From positions 434,001 to 498,000 of the forward strand of contig NZ_AHCD03000035.1 of the NCBI RefSeq assembly GCF_000238295.3: DNA of 64,000 nt, read 5' to 3'. Made by a program: the position numbers and the translations under genes. The stretch comes from Pseudoalteromonas rubra. GTDB lineage: Bacteria > Pseudomonadota > Gammaproteobacteria > Enterobacterales > Alteromonadaceae. Within the stretch, counting starts at the first letter, position 1, and each line of letters begins with the position of its first letter. Positions 11,712-20,239 of the stretch are shown piece by piece. Below the pieces are notes generated by a model. That model was not told where the DNA came from. It did not search any database and was given only the letters and a program-made list of their open reading frames with translations.

Positions 11712-12023
11712 ATTTTTCTTTCCATGCATAGTGTCCCAAGCAGCGATCAGTAATATTGGCAGGCTTTTTTCAACGTGACGAGCTGGAAAAAATGTGCCAA
11801 TGTTAAAAATCCGAGTGGCTTGGTTTATTATTCTCTATTGTTTTTATTTTTAACCTAACCGACTTCCTTTCGCAATGAATATACGAACCTCACCACTTAA
11901 AATCAATTATTCATTAAAAAAGAAACCATACAAATTAAAGCGCATATTCATACGGAAATTTATCTAGACATCTAACTTTACCACCGGAGGCATGCCCTTT
12001 ATGTATACCCACAACACATCTAT
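11712..12023. other. AT-rich intergenic stretch
   Basis: About 310 bases very rich in A and T, presumably containing the promoter of the upstream-facing lipoprotein gene. I see no gene, repeat or RNA structure I can support. Confidence 0.5.
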
Positions 12024-13025
12024 TCATATATTTTCAAAGTTCAACTTTAAATCACTTGGCAATAGATCGCCATTCCTATACATAATCAGGGACAAGAACA
12101 TATGCCCAAGTAAGAATATGTACTCAGCCGCCTCAAAGCTTTCTTTATTCGCATATTCACTGTTCATCCTTGATGCCACATTTCCATGTGTATTATTATT
12201 TCTTACGGAGTAGAGGATTGTAAAAATTAAAAAGTAAAGTCTTTGTTGAAATGATAAAAGCTCAATAACTCCAGAGAAATCACCATTATCCAGTTTGACC
12301 TTATTACCATTTAGCATGCGCTTCAAGCTATCTGCTAAACTACGTGTTAAAGCTATGGATTTTTCCTCATCAGAGTTTGCAATATTGAGTTGCACAGTCA
12401 CTTTATCGCTACCAATACCAACATCACATATATCTCGATACTTCTCACCATATGTTTTCTCAATTACACCGTGAATTTCTGGGAATTTATTTTTAAATGT
12501 TTTATAGGAAGAAAGCGCGTAAATTTCAGATACACTGCCATTTGATTTAGGGTCCATTATTGCCATCCCCTTCAAAATATAGCTTGCAACAAATCTGTAT
12601 GTTTTATCTGGGATTTTTCCTATATAAAAGCCCACCAAACTCTCGATGGTATGTTCATCTTCAATTACCACATTTGCATCATTAGCTATATGCTCAATAA
12701 CCTTTTCCAGACTTTTTGTATCTGTCAACTGCTTGCAATTTGGATTACCAAACACCTGCTTTAAGTAATAACTGTTATATGAATTATTGATAGCCTTCCA
12801 CAACGAAGTAAATGCAATATCAGGGCGTTCCGGCAAAGAATAATATGCGTCGATTACGTGTGATTTAGCGACATACGGCAAGTTATCTGCATCCCATCGC
12901 TCACTAAAAATTGGGCTTAGAGATTTCAGCCTGGAGTAATCTATATTTAAGTTCCCTTGAATAAGACGCATGTGCTCTTCTTTAGAGTAGTTTTCTATTA
13001 AATTTATTGTTGATTGGTTGTGCAT
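12024..13025 (-). CDS. HEPN-superfamily-like protein (Apea-like), putative RNase of a defence or stress system
   Basis: A 333-aa soluble protein. I call it HEPN-like from two patterns: an N-terminal helix segment AFTSLWKAINNSYNSYY, which resembles the LWxAxNxxY signature of Apea-like HEPN families, and a C-terminal SVRNNNTHGN, which fits the catalytic Rx4-6H motif of HEPN RNases. The R and H are spaced by four residues. Helices fill the rest. Start ATG 13025 follows AGGAATTATTG; the TTG one codon earlier is less likely. No nucleotidyltransferase (MNT) or other antitoxin-like partner adjoins it, so it would be a stand-alone effector. Base composition is much more AT-rich than the flanking chromosome. 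HEPN membership is an inference from motifs. Confidence 0.6.
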   Translation of the reverse strand: MHNQSTINLIENYSKEEHMRLIQGNLNIDYSRLKSLSPIFSERWDADNLPYVAKSHVIDAYYSLPERPDIAFTSLWKAINNSYNSYYLKQVFGNPNCKQLTDTKSLEKVIEHIANDANVVIEDEHTIESLVGFYIGKIPDKTYRFVASYILKGMAIMDPKSNGSVSEIYALSSYKTFKNKFPEIHGVIEKTYGEKYRDICDVGIGSDKVTVQLNIANSDEEKSIALTRSLADSLKRMLNGNKVKLDNGDFSGVIELLSFQQRLYFLIFTILYSVRNNNTHGNVASRMNSEYANKESFEAAEYIFLLGHMFLSLIMYRNGDLLPSDLKLNFENI

Positions 13026-13457
13026 CAATAATTCCTGATTATATCATTGTGTATTCACGAGAACGCTGAACTAAGCCAGTAATCAAAACAGTCAAAAACA
13101 TCCTCCCTAAACACTTATCACTATAAATAACAAAAAGTTACCATTATTGTGCGCGTTACTCAAGCCAAGTCAGTTCTATTGTGAACCTTCTAGAACCTCC
13201 TATGGACATCCACATAAGCTTATGCACTGCCTATGGACAAGTTCAATTTGGAACTGCGTAGTGCAACATTTGAGTGATATTTTCGGGTAACGCCCTTCCC
13301 CGGACACCCAACCTAAAGTGCACTATACTGGTGAGTATTAGAATGATGTAGCTGGGTATCTGTGCAACGTGAGATACGTTCGAGAATTGTGGGTTGAATT
13401 TTATTACATTTCTAGAAAAACCATTGCTCTTACCATGAAACCGATGGAAGTATAAAA
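13026..13457. other. Intergenic region between divergent accessory genes
   Basis: 432 bases without a gene. It holds the upstream region of the HEPN-like gene, including a segment (13138-13173) also found upstream of the OLD-like gene near 39.1 kb, and the promoter side of the FGE-like gene. Short open frames here are not supported by ribosome sites. Confidence 0.5.
13138..13173 (-). promoter_or_regulatory. 36-bp segment shared with 39160-39195, upstream of two minus-strand accessory genes
   Basis: The two segments agree at roughly 29 of 36 positions, including an unbroken GTTACTCAAGCCAA. Both lie about 115-120 bases before the start codon of a minus-strand gene (HEPN-like here, OLD-like there). 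It could be a shared regulatory site or the trace of a common mobile unit. Confidence 0.4.
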
Positions 13458-14300
13458 ATGAAAATAATAAACACAACGCTTTTTATTCTACTTAGCATGG
13501 CTTTGGCTGGCTGCCAGACAACCAGCAAAAAACAGAATGCAAAGCGAGCTAAAGCAATTGAGCTAATTAGTGGTAGCCTTGTCAGAATTCCGTCTGGTGA
13601 TTTTTTGATGGGATGTAGTTTAGACGACACACAGTGCACAGAAGAAGAAACCCCGGTACACAGTCGAAAAATCCCCAGTTTCAATTTAATGAAACATGAA
13701 GTAACTTGGGAGATGTATTTACCCTGCATTGAAGCAGGTATATGCCAAGACAATCGAATCAAAAGGTTAGAATACCCATTAAACCATCCAGTTACTATCG
13801 TAAGGTGGAATGACATTGTCTATCAATTTATTCCCTGGCTAAATGAGAGCCAAAAATCACGTTTCCGCCTTCCAACAGAAGCAGAATGGGAATACGCGTC
13901 TCGGAGTGGCACAACGACTATATACAGTTGGGGCAATACGCCAGATGGTAAATATGCCAATGGAAGTAACAAACAAGGCTGGCCTGAAGATAGATATTCA
14001 AATATTAGCCCTGTAATGTCATATATATCTAATCAATTTGGCTTATACGACATGCAAGGAAATGTTTTTGAATGGGTGCAAGATTGCTGGAATGAAAGAG
14101 AGTATGAATACAAGCCCACAACGGAAAAAGCCAATGAAGCTAGAGGCGAGAAATATAATCATTCAGGAATTTGTAAGCGAAGGCTGGTGCGAGGAGGCTC
14201 TATGTGGCAACATCCAAAATATTTGCGCTCATCATCCAGATACCGACTTTTCGCAAATTCAGGGTTTATAGATGTTGGATTTAGGTTAGTCAAAGACTAA
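13458..14300 (+). CDS. Formylglycine-generating-enzyme-like (SUMF1/FGE fold) lipoprotein
   Basis: A 280-aa envelope protein with a lipoprotein signal (LLSMALAGCQT) and a complete FGE-sulfatase fold. Visible are IPSGDFLMGC, the substrate-pocket FRLPTEAEWEYASRSG, GLYDMQGNVFEWVQDCW, LVRGGSMWQHPKYLRSSSRY and the terminal DVGFRLVKD. In true formylglycine-generating enzymes the RGGSW segment carries catalytic cysteines; here none is present, so this is likely a binding or regulatory member of the fold. A disulfide between CSLDDTQC cysteines is possible. The start has GGAAG upstream. It is the only plus-strand gene in the 10.9-16.4 kb block. Confidence 0.88.
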   Translation: MKIINTTLFILLSMALAGCQTTSKKQNAKRAKAIELISGSLVRIPSGDFLMGCSLDDTQCTEEETPVHSRKIPSFNLMKHEVTWEMYLPCIEAGICQDNRIKRLEYPLNHPVTIVRWNDIVYQFIPWLNESQKSRFRLPTEAEWEYASRSGTTTIYSWGNTPDGKYANGSNKQGWPEDRYSNISPVMSYISNQFGLYDMQGNVFEWVQDCWNEREYEYKPTTEKANEARGEKYNHSGICKRRLVRGGSMWQHPKYLRSSSRYRLFANSGFIDVGFRLVKD

Positions 14301-14442
14301 AAGAGGGGCTGGTGCGTGACTGCAGTGGTCGCATCTAAAACAGCATCAATACACCAAGCTGCTAGAGGTATAGACATCTAACAGAATTATTCATTATCTA
14401 TCAAGTTAGCACAATACATGCCTGCATAAATCATAACTTTGA

Positions 14443-15063
14443 TTAAAAGACACGGCCAAGCTTTAAGCCTACCTCATATTCTAAGCTACCCTTTTGAGGT
14501 GGCGATTTTATCGTCCCTTCGGAGTAAATTTCTAGCGCAGTAGTACCAAAGTTATCCTTTGCTGTCAGATGACTTCCTGAATCTATCAGGTAAATAGCCA
14601 TATCAAATTGACCTAGCATTAGGGATTGCATCAATGGAGTCAAACCAGTTTCAGTCGTTACATTGATTTCTGCACCGCTCTTAACTAGTAACTTCAATGA
14701 AGCCAGTTTCCCAGGAGAAATCACCCTAAATATTAGCCTTTTACCTAAATTCATTAGTTGTATATTTGGATCACCATCGTATGCTAACAGCAACTCAAGT
14801 GGCTCTGTTGATAAGCAGAATGGTGAGTGCGCCATCGCCGATCCATGACCGTCAATATATATATTGGGATCAGCCCCCTCCTCCAACAGAGGTTGCGCAG
14901 CGGAAATATCACATTCCTTAATTGCATTCACGAGCTCCAAATTTATATCTCTTTGTTCATCACTGATAAAATTCAAAGTAAGTACTGTAAGTATTATCGC
15001 CACCAGTAATATTTTTAATTTATTCAAAATAGCTTTGCTTCTTAAAGCTGTATAAAATTTCAA
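14443..15063 (-). CDS. Ankyrin-repeat protein with N-terminal membrane anchor
   Basis: A 206-aa protein with one N-terminal TM helix (LKILLVAIILTVLTLNFI). Three or four ankyrin-type repeats follow, for example PLLEEGADPNIYIDGHG, ASLKLLVKSGAEINV and FDMAIYLIDSGSHLTAKDNFGTTAL. Start is TTG with GCGAGA nearby. The anchor places the repeats in the periplasm or at the inner-membrane surface. It resembles the ankyrin lipoprotein at 22037-22666 in size and layout; proteins of this sort often act as protein-binding partners or immunity factors, which is inference only. Confidence 0.75.
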   Translation of the reverse strand: MKFYTALRSKAILNKLKILLVAIILTVLTLNFISDEQRDINLELVNAIKECDISAAQPLLEEGADPNIYIDGHGSAMAHSPFCLSTEPLELLLAYDGDPNIQLMNLGKRLIFRVISPGKLASLKLLVKSGAEINVTTETGLTPLMQSLMLGQFDMAIYLIDSGSHLTAKDNFGTTALEIYSEGTIKSPPQKGSLEYEVGLKLGRVF

Positions 15064-15228
15064 TTATCTCGCCTATTTTGTGTGTTTTACCAGGCCTATT
15101 AGTACGCCGATCTGGGTGATGCCAGCAATAAATGAGGTTGCAAAAGCGTGATGTAATCTCAGCCTACAGCGAGTGGCACCGGGTTAAAACCAAGAACCCA
15201 TTTAGGTAAAACCAATCTATGACGCCAA

Positions 15229-15957
15229 TTATTTAGTACTTTTAAACACATAATTTCCATGTATATCTTTTTTATTATGAAAAAATGACTGATATGGATA
15301 AAGTCTATTTTTTACATAAACAGCGAAGCAAAACAACACTACATTGAAGCTTACCGCTACTGATATTACAAAAGGGTTCTGTTCAAAAATCGCCAAATCA
15401 TCAAGTACCCCCTTGAACAAGAAAAAACACAAAAGATAAAACCCACCAATATGACCTTTATATATAGTAAAAACCACTATTGAAGGAATGATTAACCCCA
15501 ATACACTGTAAAACAAAACCTCACTCAATGAACTGGTTAGCCCATCCCCTATTATTAAAATGGCTAAGTGAGTCAAATAAAATACACAAAGTGAAATAAC
15601 AAATCCAATGTGGACTTTCTTGTTCATTTGTAAAGTGTCTTTTTCAAGTATCTGAGACAAAACCCTGCTGACTTTTACCGGATTGTAATTTTCAGTGCTA
15701 AGTTTCCTGTAAACTTCCTCTTTTGATAAACCGCTATAAAAAAGTTTCTTAACCTGCCTTGCAGTGCAACTTTTAAAATGAACTGTCTCGGGCTCTGTGG
15801 AACCAATGCTTCCACCTAACTTTAAGATATAGGACTCGATCTCACTTGCACGTTCGGGGTACTTTTCTTTATCTATTGATTCATAAGCACAATATAAATC
15901 TTCCAGACTGTATTTAGTATAATCTACTTTATCGTACACCATATTTCCTACTTTCAT
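15229..15957 (-). CDS. Membrane protein with four C-terminal TM helices, 242 aa
   Basis: The cytoplasmic N-terminal half has a motif often seen at the start of such membrane proteins (YSLEDLYCAYESIDKEKYPERASEIE). The C-terminal half has about four hydrophobic segments (HIGFVISLCVFYLTHLAIL, EVLFYSVLGLIIPSIVVFTI, GGFYLLCFFLFKG, ISVAVSFNVVLFCFAVYV). No enzyme motif is visible. An alternative ATG five codons downstream (15942) has GGA just upstream, so the exact start is uncertain. The family is unknown to me. Confidence 0.7.
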   Translation of the reverse strand: MKVGNMVYDKVDYTKYSLEDLYCAYESIDKEKYPERASEIESYILKLGGSIGSTEPETVHFKSCTARQVKKLFYSGLSKEEVYRKLSTENYNPVKVSRVLSQILEKDTLQMNKKVHIGFVISLCVFYLTHLAILIIGDGLTSSLSEVLFYSVLGLIIPSIVVFTIYKGHIGGFYLLCFFLFKGVLDDLAIFEQNPFVISVAVSFNVVLFCFAVYVKNRLYPYQSFFHNKKDIHGNYVFKSTK

Positions 15958-16457
15958 TTAATAGTAAATTACTGAGAACACCGATTGAGCCCAACTCTCA
16001 AAGCGCCCCTTTCACATCGCTAATTACCCATCAATAATAAGCGTAACCGCCTGGCACCTCAGCCTTCAAGGCTATTGCTAATTTTAGAACTCAATAGCCG
16101 ATATCAACAAAGTTCATTTTTTCGTTGTGTAAAAATGCTTACCCTAGGCATTTCATAGCCTTAACAGAATAAACACGATTCATAAGTTCGGAGAGACCGG
16201 CTATTATAACTGACAAAATGACATTCATCACTTATAACCCACCTATCTCGGACAGCCAGCCTAATAGAAAACTGGTAAATAGCACCGTAGTAAGGAAAAA
16301 CTAGGGTTAGGTGTCCACGCAGCTAATTAGCCAGTGAAACTGAACAAAACTACTGAAAAACTGGCATACAGAGCTGCCAAAACCACGACTATCTGATATT
16401 TATTGGTGTGGCTGGCTGACCCAGTTTTAATGTTCAAAGTCAGCCAGTACAAGTTGA
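15958..16457. other. Intergenic region at the right edge of the accessory block
   Basis: 500 bases with no supportable gene. The right end contains a 9-bp perfect hairpin, CTGGCTGAC at 16412-16420 with GTCAGCCAG at 16439-16447, which lies just after the minus-strand FAD-oxidase stop and is the likely terminator of that gene. The rest is AT-rich and featureless. Confidence 0.5.
16412..16447 (-). terminator. Hairpin downstream of the FAD-oxidase gene
   Basis: Perfect nine-base stem with an 18-base loop, ten bases beyond the oxidase stop. It resembles the hairpin at 10791-10830 (shared GGCTGGC), supporting duplication of the gene tail with its terminator. Confidence 0.5.
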
Positions 16458-18179
16458 TTATATGATGGTTTTTCTGCTTCTAAACAGGCATTTGGAGTCC
16501 TGACTCTGGTCGAGTTTAACGCCTATTAGCGACTCATAGCTGTCATCAAAGTAATCTTCTGTTTTCACCGCCGCATCCTTAAAGCTGATAAACGCCCCTC
16601 TTGTATCGGGTATATCAAAACTTCGACATGACTCTATCCAGTCTTGTGCTCTGTTTTCATAAAATCGTGTTGAGATCAGTTTTGCGACATCTGCGGGTTC
16701 ATTACCCTGCTCCGGCTGATCCCACCACGCCTGATACTGAATCGTAAAGGGTCTGTCCTGATAGGGGAATGCACAGCTCACTTTATCCTGTTCTGATAAT
16801 TGTTGTTTATCTGAATAATATTGGCCACTGATAGCCCCTAAGGTAATGTAAGCTGCGATGTTGCTGTCTGTAGCATCCCCATCTAGCAAGGTAGACTGCA
16901 GCGATTTGACCAGCGCTTGTCTGCCAGCACTCCCCCATTTTGACGTAGGCATTCTCGATGTTATCTTGTGTGGTGCCGGCTCGTCTGTTTCCAACTGAAT
17001 ACCACCGAGTTCTCTGTCCCAGCTATCAAAGTCCAGAGAGTAACCTGTGCTATTGGTCGCTGCATTAAACTCTACTGCATGTGCACAAGTTCTCTGATAG
17101 AACTCATTAAATTCGTGAATGACGTCATTTGTTTGCTGTTGCTTCTCTGTGTCAGTTAAATAAGGGTCTTGGTTAATCAGAGAGACCAGATAATAAGCCC
17201 ACTGTGTCATCATGGTTTGCAGTTCAGTTTTTGTGCCTCCAAAATGGCCATTCAGCTGCCAGCTTAATAGTGCGTTTTCACTGATCTCAGATACACACTT
17301 AACCCCTTTTGCATTCACTTTAAGGTTAGTGCCTATCAGGTTTGGATTTTGACCAGGTGCGGTTAACTGCTCCCAGGCCGCGATAATGTCGACAGCTTTG
17401 ATTTTTTCAAGCGCTGGAAATGAGTCGCTTTTAATCACAAAACTCTGCGCAATCTTTGGTAACTTAAATGGCTTAAAAACCAATTCAGTGACAATACCAT
17501 AACTGAGCCCGCCGCCACCTCGCAGCGCCCACAATATACTGTTGTTCTGATCAGGATCTCTTTGAGGCTCACAGCCAGATAAACTCGGCTCCTGGTTGAG
17601 CTCAGCGCTCACACCTAAGTACTTTACAGTCCCATCGCCAAGTACTATGGTCGCGCCAATCAATCGCTCACATCCCATACCGTATTTACGCGTCCAGGGA
17701 CCCCAGCCACCGCCCATGGTATAGCCAGCAATGGCCACACTCTGACATGTGCCATGAGGAATACCCAGATGATATGTATCGAGCTCTGCCTTAATCTTCT
17801 CAAAGATAGCACCGGGTTGAATGCGCACACCAAACGCTTGTTCCGTGCTGGATGGCAGTTGAGCCTGATAAACATTCACATTGTTCATCAGATTAAAATC
17901 TATCAGTAGTTTGCCGGTTGCAACGCACTCACCTTCGTGGTCATGACCACCAGATTTAACAGCAATTTCAATATCATGCTTGGTTGCATGCTCAATCAGC
18001 GCAGCAACCTGTGCCGTATTCTTGACCTGTACAATGGCACTGGGCATAAAATCAAATCTGCGATTAAAAACTTTACGCGATTTATCATACTGGTCACGAC
18101 ATTCATCAGGGCTAAGTATATTTGGCGGATTGGCAGCGAAAGGTTCAAACAGGTGTTTCAGGTCGTCGATCAAAGACAT
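16458..18179 (-). CDS. Berberine-bridge-type FAD-linked oxidase
   Basis: A flavin oxidase of the PCMH/BBE family, 573 aa. The FAD domain shows VKSGGHDHEGE near residue 94, where the histidine is the usual covalent flavin attachment. Next come the HGTCQSVAIAGYTMGGGWGPWTRKYG segment (about 150), then LRGGGGLSYGIVTEL. The BBE substrate-side domain occupies the C-terminal half. There is no signal peptide. The start has AAGGAATAAG upstream. Such enzymes oxidise sugars or tailor secondary metabolites; the substrate is not evident and no biosynthetic neighbours are present. A 15-bp piece of its 3' end recurs at 10854-10868 on the far side of the accessory block. Confidence 0.9.
   Translation of the reverse strand: MSLIDDLKHLFEPFAANPPNILSPDECRDQYDKSRKVFNRRFDFMPSAIVQVKNTAQVAALIEHATKHDIEIAVKSGGHDHEGECVATGKLLIDFNLMNNVNVYQAQLPSSTEQAFGVRIQPGAIFEKIKAELDTYHLGIPHGTCQSVAIAGYTMGGGWGPWTRKYGMGCERLIGATIVLGDGTVKYLGVSAELNQEPSLSGCEPQRDPDQNNSILWALRGGGGLSYGIVTELVFKPFKLPKIAQSFVIKSDSFPALEKIKAVDIIAAWEQLTAPGQNPNLIGTNLKVNAKGVKCVSEISENALLSWQLNGHFGGTKTELQTMMTQWAYYLVSLINQDPYLTDTEKQQQTNDVIHEFNEFYQRTCAHAVEFNAATNSTGYSLDFDSWDRELGGIQLETDEPAPHKITSRMPTSKWGSAGRQALVKSLQSTLLDGDATDSNIAAYITLGAISGQYYSDKQQLSEQDKVSCAFPYQDRPFTIQYQAWWDQPEQGNEPADVAKLISTRFYENRAQDWIESCRSFDIPDTRGAFISFKDAAVKTEDYFDDSYESLIGVKLDQSQDSKCLFRSRKTII
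16472..16486. repeat. 15-bp direct repeat in the oxidase 3' end (second copy at 10854-10868)
   Basis: TTCTGCTTCTAAACA occurs identically at both edges of the 5.6-kb accessory block, here as part of the intact coding sequence. The arrangement is like attL/attR around an element that integrates at a gene's 3' end, though no integrase is visible. Confidence 0.45.
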
Positions 18180-18329
18180 AGCGACTTATTCCTTTTGTAA
18201 TAGTTCTTAGCAATATTGTGTGTCGACACAATAACTAAAACCATTACATCTTGTTACAGCGCTTGAACACACCTGTGAAAGTACCCATTCTCCTGAGAGT
18301 GTTAAACCTAAAAGCCTGTCTAATAGACA

Positions 18330-18406
18330 TGTGAATGCTTGGCTAGCATGGGCGATGAACAAACACAAGCCAACTGGTTTGCACCCTTTTAAGTAGTTTG
18401 TTATTT
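18330..18406 (-). repeat. attC-like sequence (weak) after the 95-aa gene
   Basis: On the minus strand it opens with ATAACAAACTAC just after the stop codon and can fold through TTGGCT/AGCCAA. The far end lacks a clear GTTATG, so the assignment is tentative; it agrees with the position expected for a cassette recombination site. Confidence 0.3.
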
Positions 18407-18411
18407 GCTCA

Positions 18412-18699
18412 CTACGGGATACCTACCTCCCATAATTGTTCATTTGTAAGGTATTCAATTTGTTTTTTATGTAATTTTCGCAAACCTAAACAGTAGCAAC
18501 TTTTAAATAGAAGTTTTGACTCAGTCAGCATAAATACTACCAATTCGAAACTTGAATCATGATCAAGCCAAATATTGAGTGTGAACTGCTTATTGTTAAT
18601 TGAAACAGCTTTATCAACACACAAACCGATTGATTGAGCTAAATACGGTTCTCGATAAAACTCTAATTTTTCATAGATGATAGATGTGTCCATAGACAT
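18412..18699 (-). CDS. Hypothetical protein, 95 aa
   Basis: A small soluble protein whose sequence (FTLNIWLDHDSSFELVVFML) suggests alternating beta strands and an alpha helix at the end (KLHKKQIEYLTNEQLWEVG). It is of the size of immunity or cassette-borne proteins. I do not recognise a family. It lies directly between two attC-like ends on the minus strand, as a single-gene cassette would. Confidence 0.6.
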   Translation of the reverse strand: MSMDTSIIYEKLEFYREPYLAQSIGLCVDKAVSINNKQFTLNIWLDHDSSFELVVFMLTESKLLFKSCYCLGLRKLHKKQIEYLTNEQLWEVGIP

Positions 18700-18743
18700 A
18701 TAGCACCTGATTGTGCCGTGCTGGCACGACCCGCTTGTTAGCT
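18698..18743 (-). repeat. Short attC-like site overlapping the ADP-ribosylglycohydrolase stop codon
   Basis: On the minus strand the stop codon TAA is the start of TAACAAGCGGG. A hairpin (CGTGCC/GGCACA) follows and then GTGCTATATG just before the next start codon. Overlap of a stop with TAACAA and a tight gene-site-gene layout are typical of integron cassettes, but the site is short (about 46 bases). Confidence 0.4.
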
Positions 18744-19634
18744 GGCCACTCCCGCTCGATACAAGTCCAAAGCGAGCTGCTTAATTTCGCTGGCCATAGC
18801 TATTGATTCTCGCCATTCTTTAGGTATTCCACTATATCCATAATAAGCTCCGGCAATTTGTCCACATATTGCCGCTGTTGTATCAGCATCGTTTCCGATA
18901 TTCGCTGCGAGTAATATTGAATCCTTGAAGTTTTCGCCATGGTAAAAGCACCAAAGTGCTGAGATTAAGCTTTCAATCACGTAACCGCTGCCAGTAAGCT
19001 CCATGTAATCCAAAGTATCAAAACTGAATTCAGATATCGGCTGCAACTCAGCGCAAAAATTACCAGGGATAGCTTCGAATATTTCGTTTTTACTATTGGC
19101 GTTGAACGCTTTGTGAATTAAATAACCAAAAAGCTCGCAAGATTCAACGCACAGAGGAGAACCGTGGGTAGTTCGAGAGCTTTCTCCCGCATACTTTATA
19201 CAAGCATCGATATCCCCGAAATAATATATAGGGATAGGCGCCAATCTCATAATAGACCCATTACCAGATGAAAACGTGTCGATGGAACCGCTAAAAGGAT
19301 TTCTGGTTATCTGGTACTTTCTCAGCGCGTCAGATACCGTTATTCCGATATCAAAACACTTTCCGTTACTACTCAAGTAACCATCATTATACCAATCACA
19401 GTAACGATTCATTTGATCAGTTGGGTCAAACGCTTTCTTATGGAGCAGGCTATGAGCTAAACATAACGCCATCGAGGTGTCGTCGGTCCACTGCCCTTTC
19501 TTCAAATTGAAAGGACCGCCACCGACCATATCCTCAATTGGCTCAAAAGAGCCTCTTGACGCAAATTCCAACGTAGTGCCTACTGCGTCACCACAAGCAA
19601 GCCCAACCAAAGAACCAATTATTTTATCTTCCAA
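18738..19634 (-). CDS. ADP-ribosylglycohydrolase (DraG) family protein
   Basis: A 298-aa hydrolase that removes ADP-ribose from proteins or small molecules using two magnesium ions. Metal-site motifs are clear: CGDAVGTTLEF near residue 14, QWTDDTSMAL near 48, GNGSIMRLAP near 124, and NIGNDADTTAAICGQIAGAYYG near 245. The start is TTG with GGAG six bases upstream. The family includes regulators of nitrogenase and antitoxins that reverse toxin ADP-ribosylation; no ADP-ribosyltransferase is adjacent here. Its stop overlaps an attC-like site, so it may be a cassette gene. Confidence 0.92.
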   Translation of the reverse strand: MEDKIIGSLVGLACGDAVGTTLEFASRGSFEPIEDMVGGGPFNLKKGQWTDDTSMALCLAHSLLHKKAFDPTDQMNRYCDWYNDGYLSSNGKCFDIGITVSDALRKYQITRNPFSGSIDTFSSGNGSIMRLAPIPIYYFGDIDACIKYAGESSRTTHGSPLCVESCELFGYLIHKAFNANSKNEIFEAIPGNFCAELQPISEFSFDTLDYMELTGSGYVIESLISALWCFYHGENFKDSILLAANIGNDADTTAAICGQIAGAYYGYSGIPKEWRESIAMASEIKQLALDLYRAGVAS

Positions 19635-19662
19635 ATCAACTCCATTGTTTCACTTAACAGGA

Positions 19663-19694
19663 CTAGCAAACACCCATTCCAAAAATTGCCTGCC
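19663..19694 (-). repeat. Left half of the CAGACACCC repeat, outlying copy
   Basis: CTAGCAAACACCCATTCC followed by AAAAATTGCCTGCC matches the left module seen at 23327-23396 and 27575-27655, with one change. It is the westernmost copy of the repeat family and has no right half nearby. Confidence 0.55.
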
Positions 19695-19764
19695 GTACAG
19701 AAAGTCAAAACATAACGAAACATACAAGAAACAGACACAGATGGATGTCTGTGCTTTTTGTGGT

Positions 19765-19783
19765 GGATTTAATCAACAAGGCC
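19765..19783. repeat. Solo IS903-like terminal sequence at the DUF3291 stop codon
   Basis: GGATTTAATCAACAAGGCC differs at one base from the right end of the IS903-like element at 31977-33011. Read on the minus strand it encodes the last residues (G-L-V-D-stop) of the DUF3291 protein. Either an IS end was left here or the match is chance. Confidence 0.35.
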
Positions 19784-20239
19784 CTTACGTAAACTTTTTG
19801 CTTCGATCTCAGTGAAGTTAGCCTTGAAGGTAAATGCATAAGCTGTATCACCCATTTTTCTGAGATGCTCCAATCGCTCTATAGCTTCATTGAGATCAGG
19901 GGTTTGATTATCTTCGATCCACCAAAGAACATACGTATCTTCTGGCAAACGATGAAACCATTCGCTTTTCCTGCGCATAAAATCGCGATGGTGGGTGCGG
20001 AACATAAAATTTTTCAATGCATCTACGGATTCCCAAACCGACATATTGACAATCATATTAGGGTCATCAAAGGCCTTTATAGATGTCGCATCACCTGATT
20101 CATCTTTTAGGCGCCAAACAAACCCCTCACTACCTTCCGCTATTCCATTGACTAGATCTAAATTATCGACGAAATCTTTCATTTCCAGACTGTCTAGAGG
20201 GTATTTTGCTAACGCTATGTTCAATTGTGCCAATTTCAT
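19769..20239 (-). CDS. DUF3291 family protein
   Basis: About 156 aa, starting MKLAQLNIALAKYPLDS, the usual beginning of the family. Core motifs are NGIAEGSEGFVWRLKDE, DPNMIVNMSVWESVDALKNF and the repeated HRDFMRRKSEWF and YVLWW, giving a dimeric alpha-beta barrel like antibiotic monooxygenases, but the biochemical role is unknown. AAAGGA lies upstream; a start two codons earlier is possible. The last four codons coincide with an IS903-like end, so the natural C-terminus may have been altered. It lies in the cassette-like minus-strand series. Confidence 0.85.
   Translation of the reverse strand: MKLAQLNIALAKYPLDSLEMKDFVDNLDLVNGIAEGSEGFVWRLKDESGDATSIKAFDDPNMIVNMSVWESVDALKNFMFRTHHRDFMRRKSEWFHRLPEDTYVLWWIEDNQTPDLNEAIERLEHLRKMGDTAYAFTFKANFTEIEAKSLRKGLVD

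Noticed and set aside
13290..13320. GGACACCCAACC near 13.3 kb (and GGTGTCCACGCAGC near 16.3 kb) as further repeat copies
   Set aside because: Only 7-9 bases match the repeat ends and no partner end or central module is present.
10873..16457. Prophage or plasmid-derived island
   Set aside because: No integrase, capsid, tail, lysis or replication gene; only small accessory genes and a possible att duplication.
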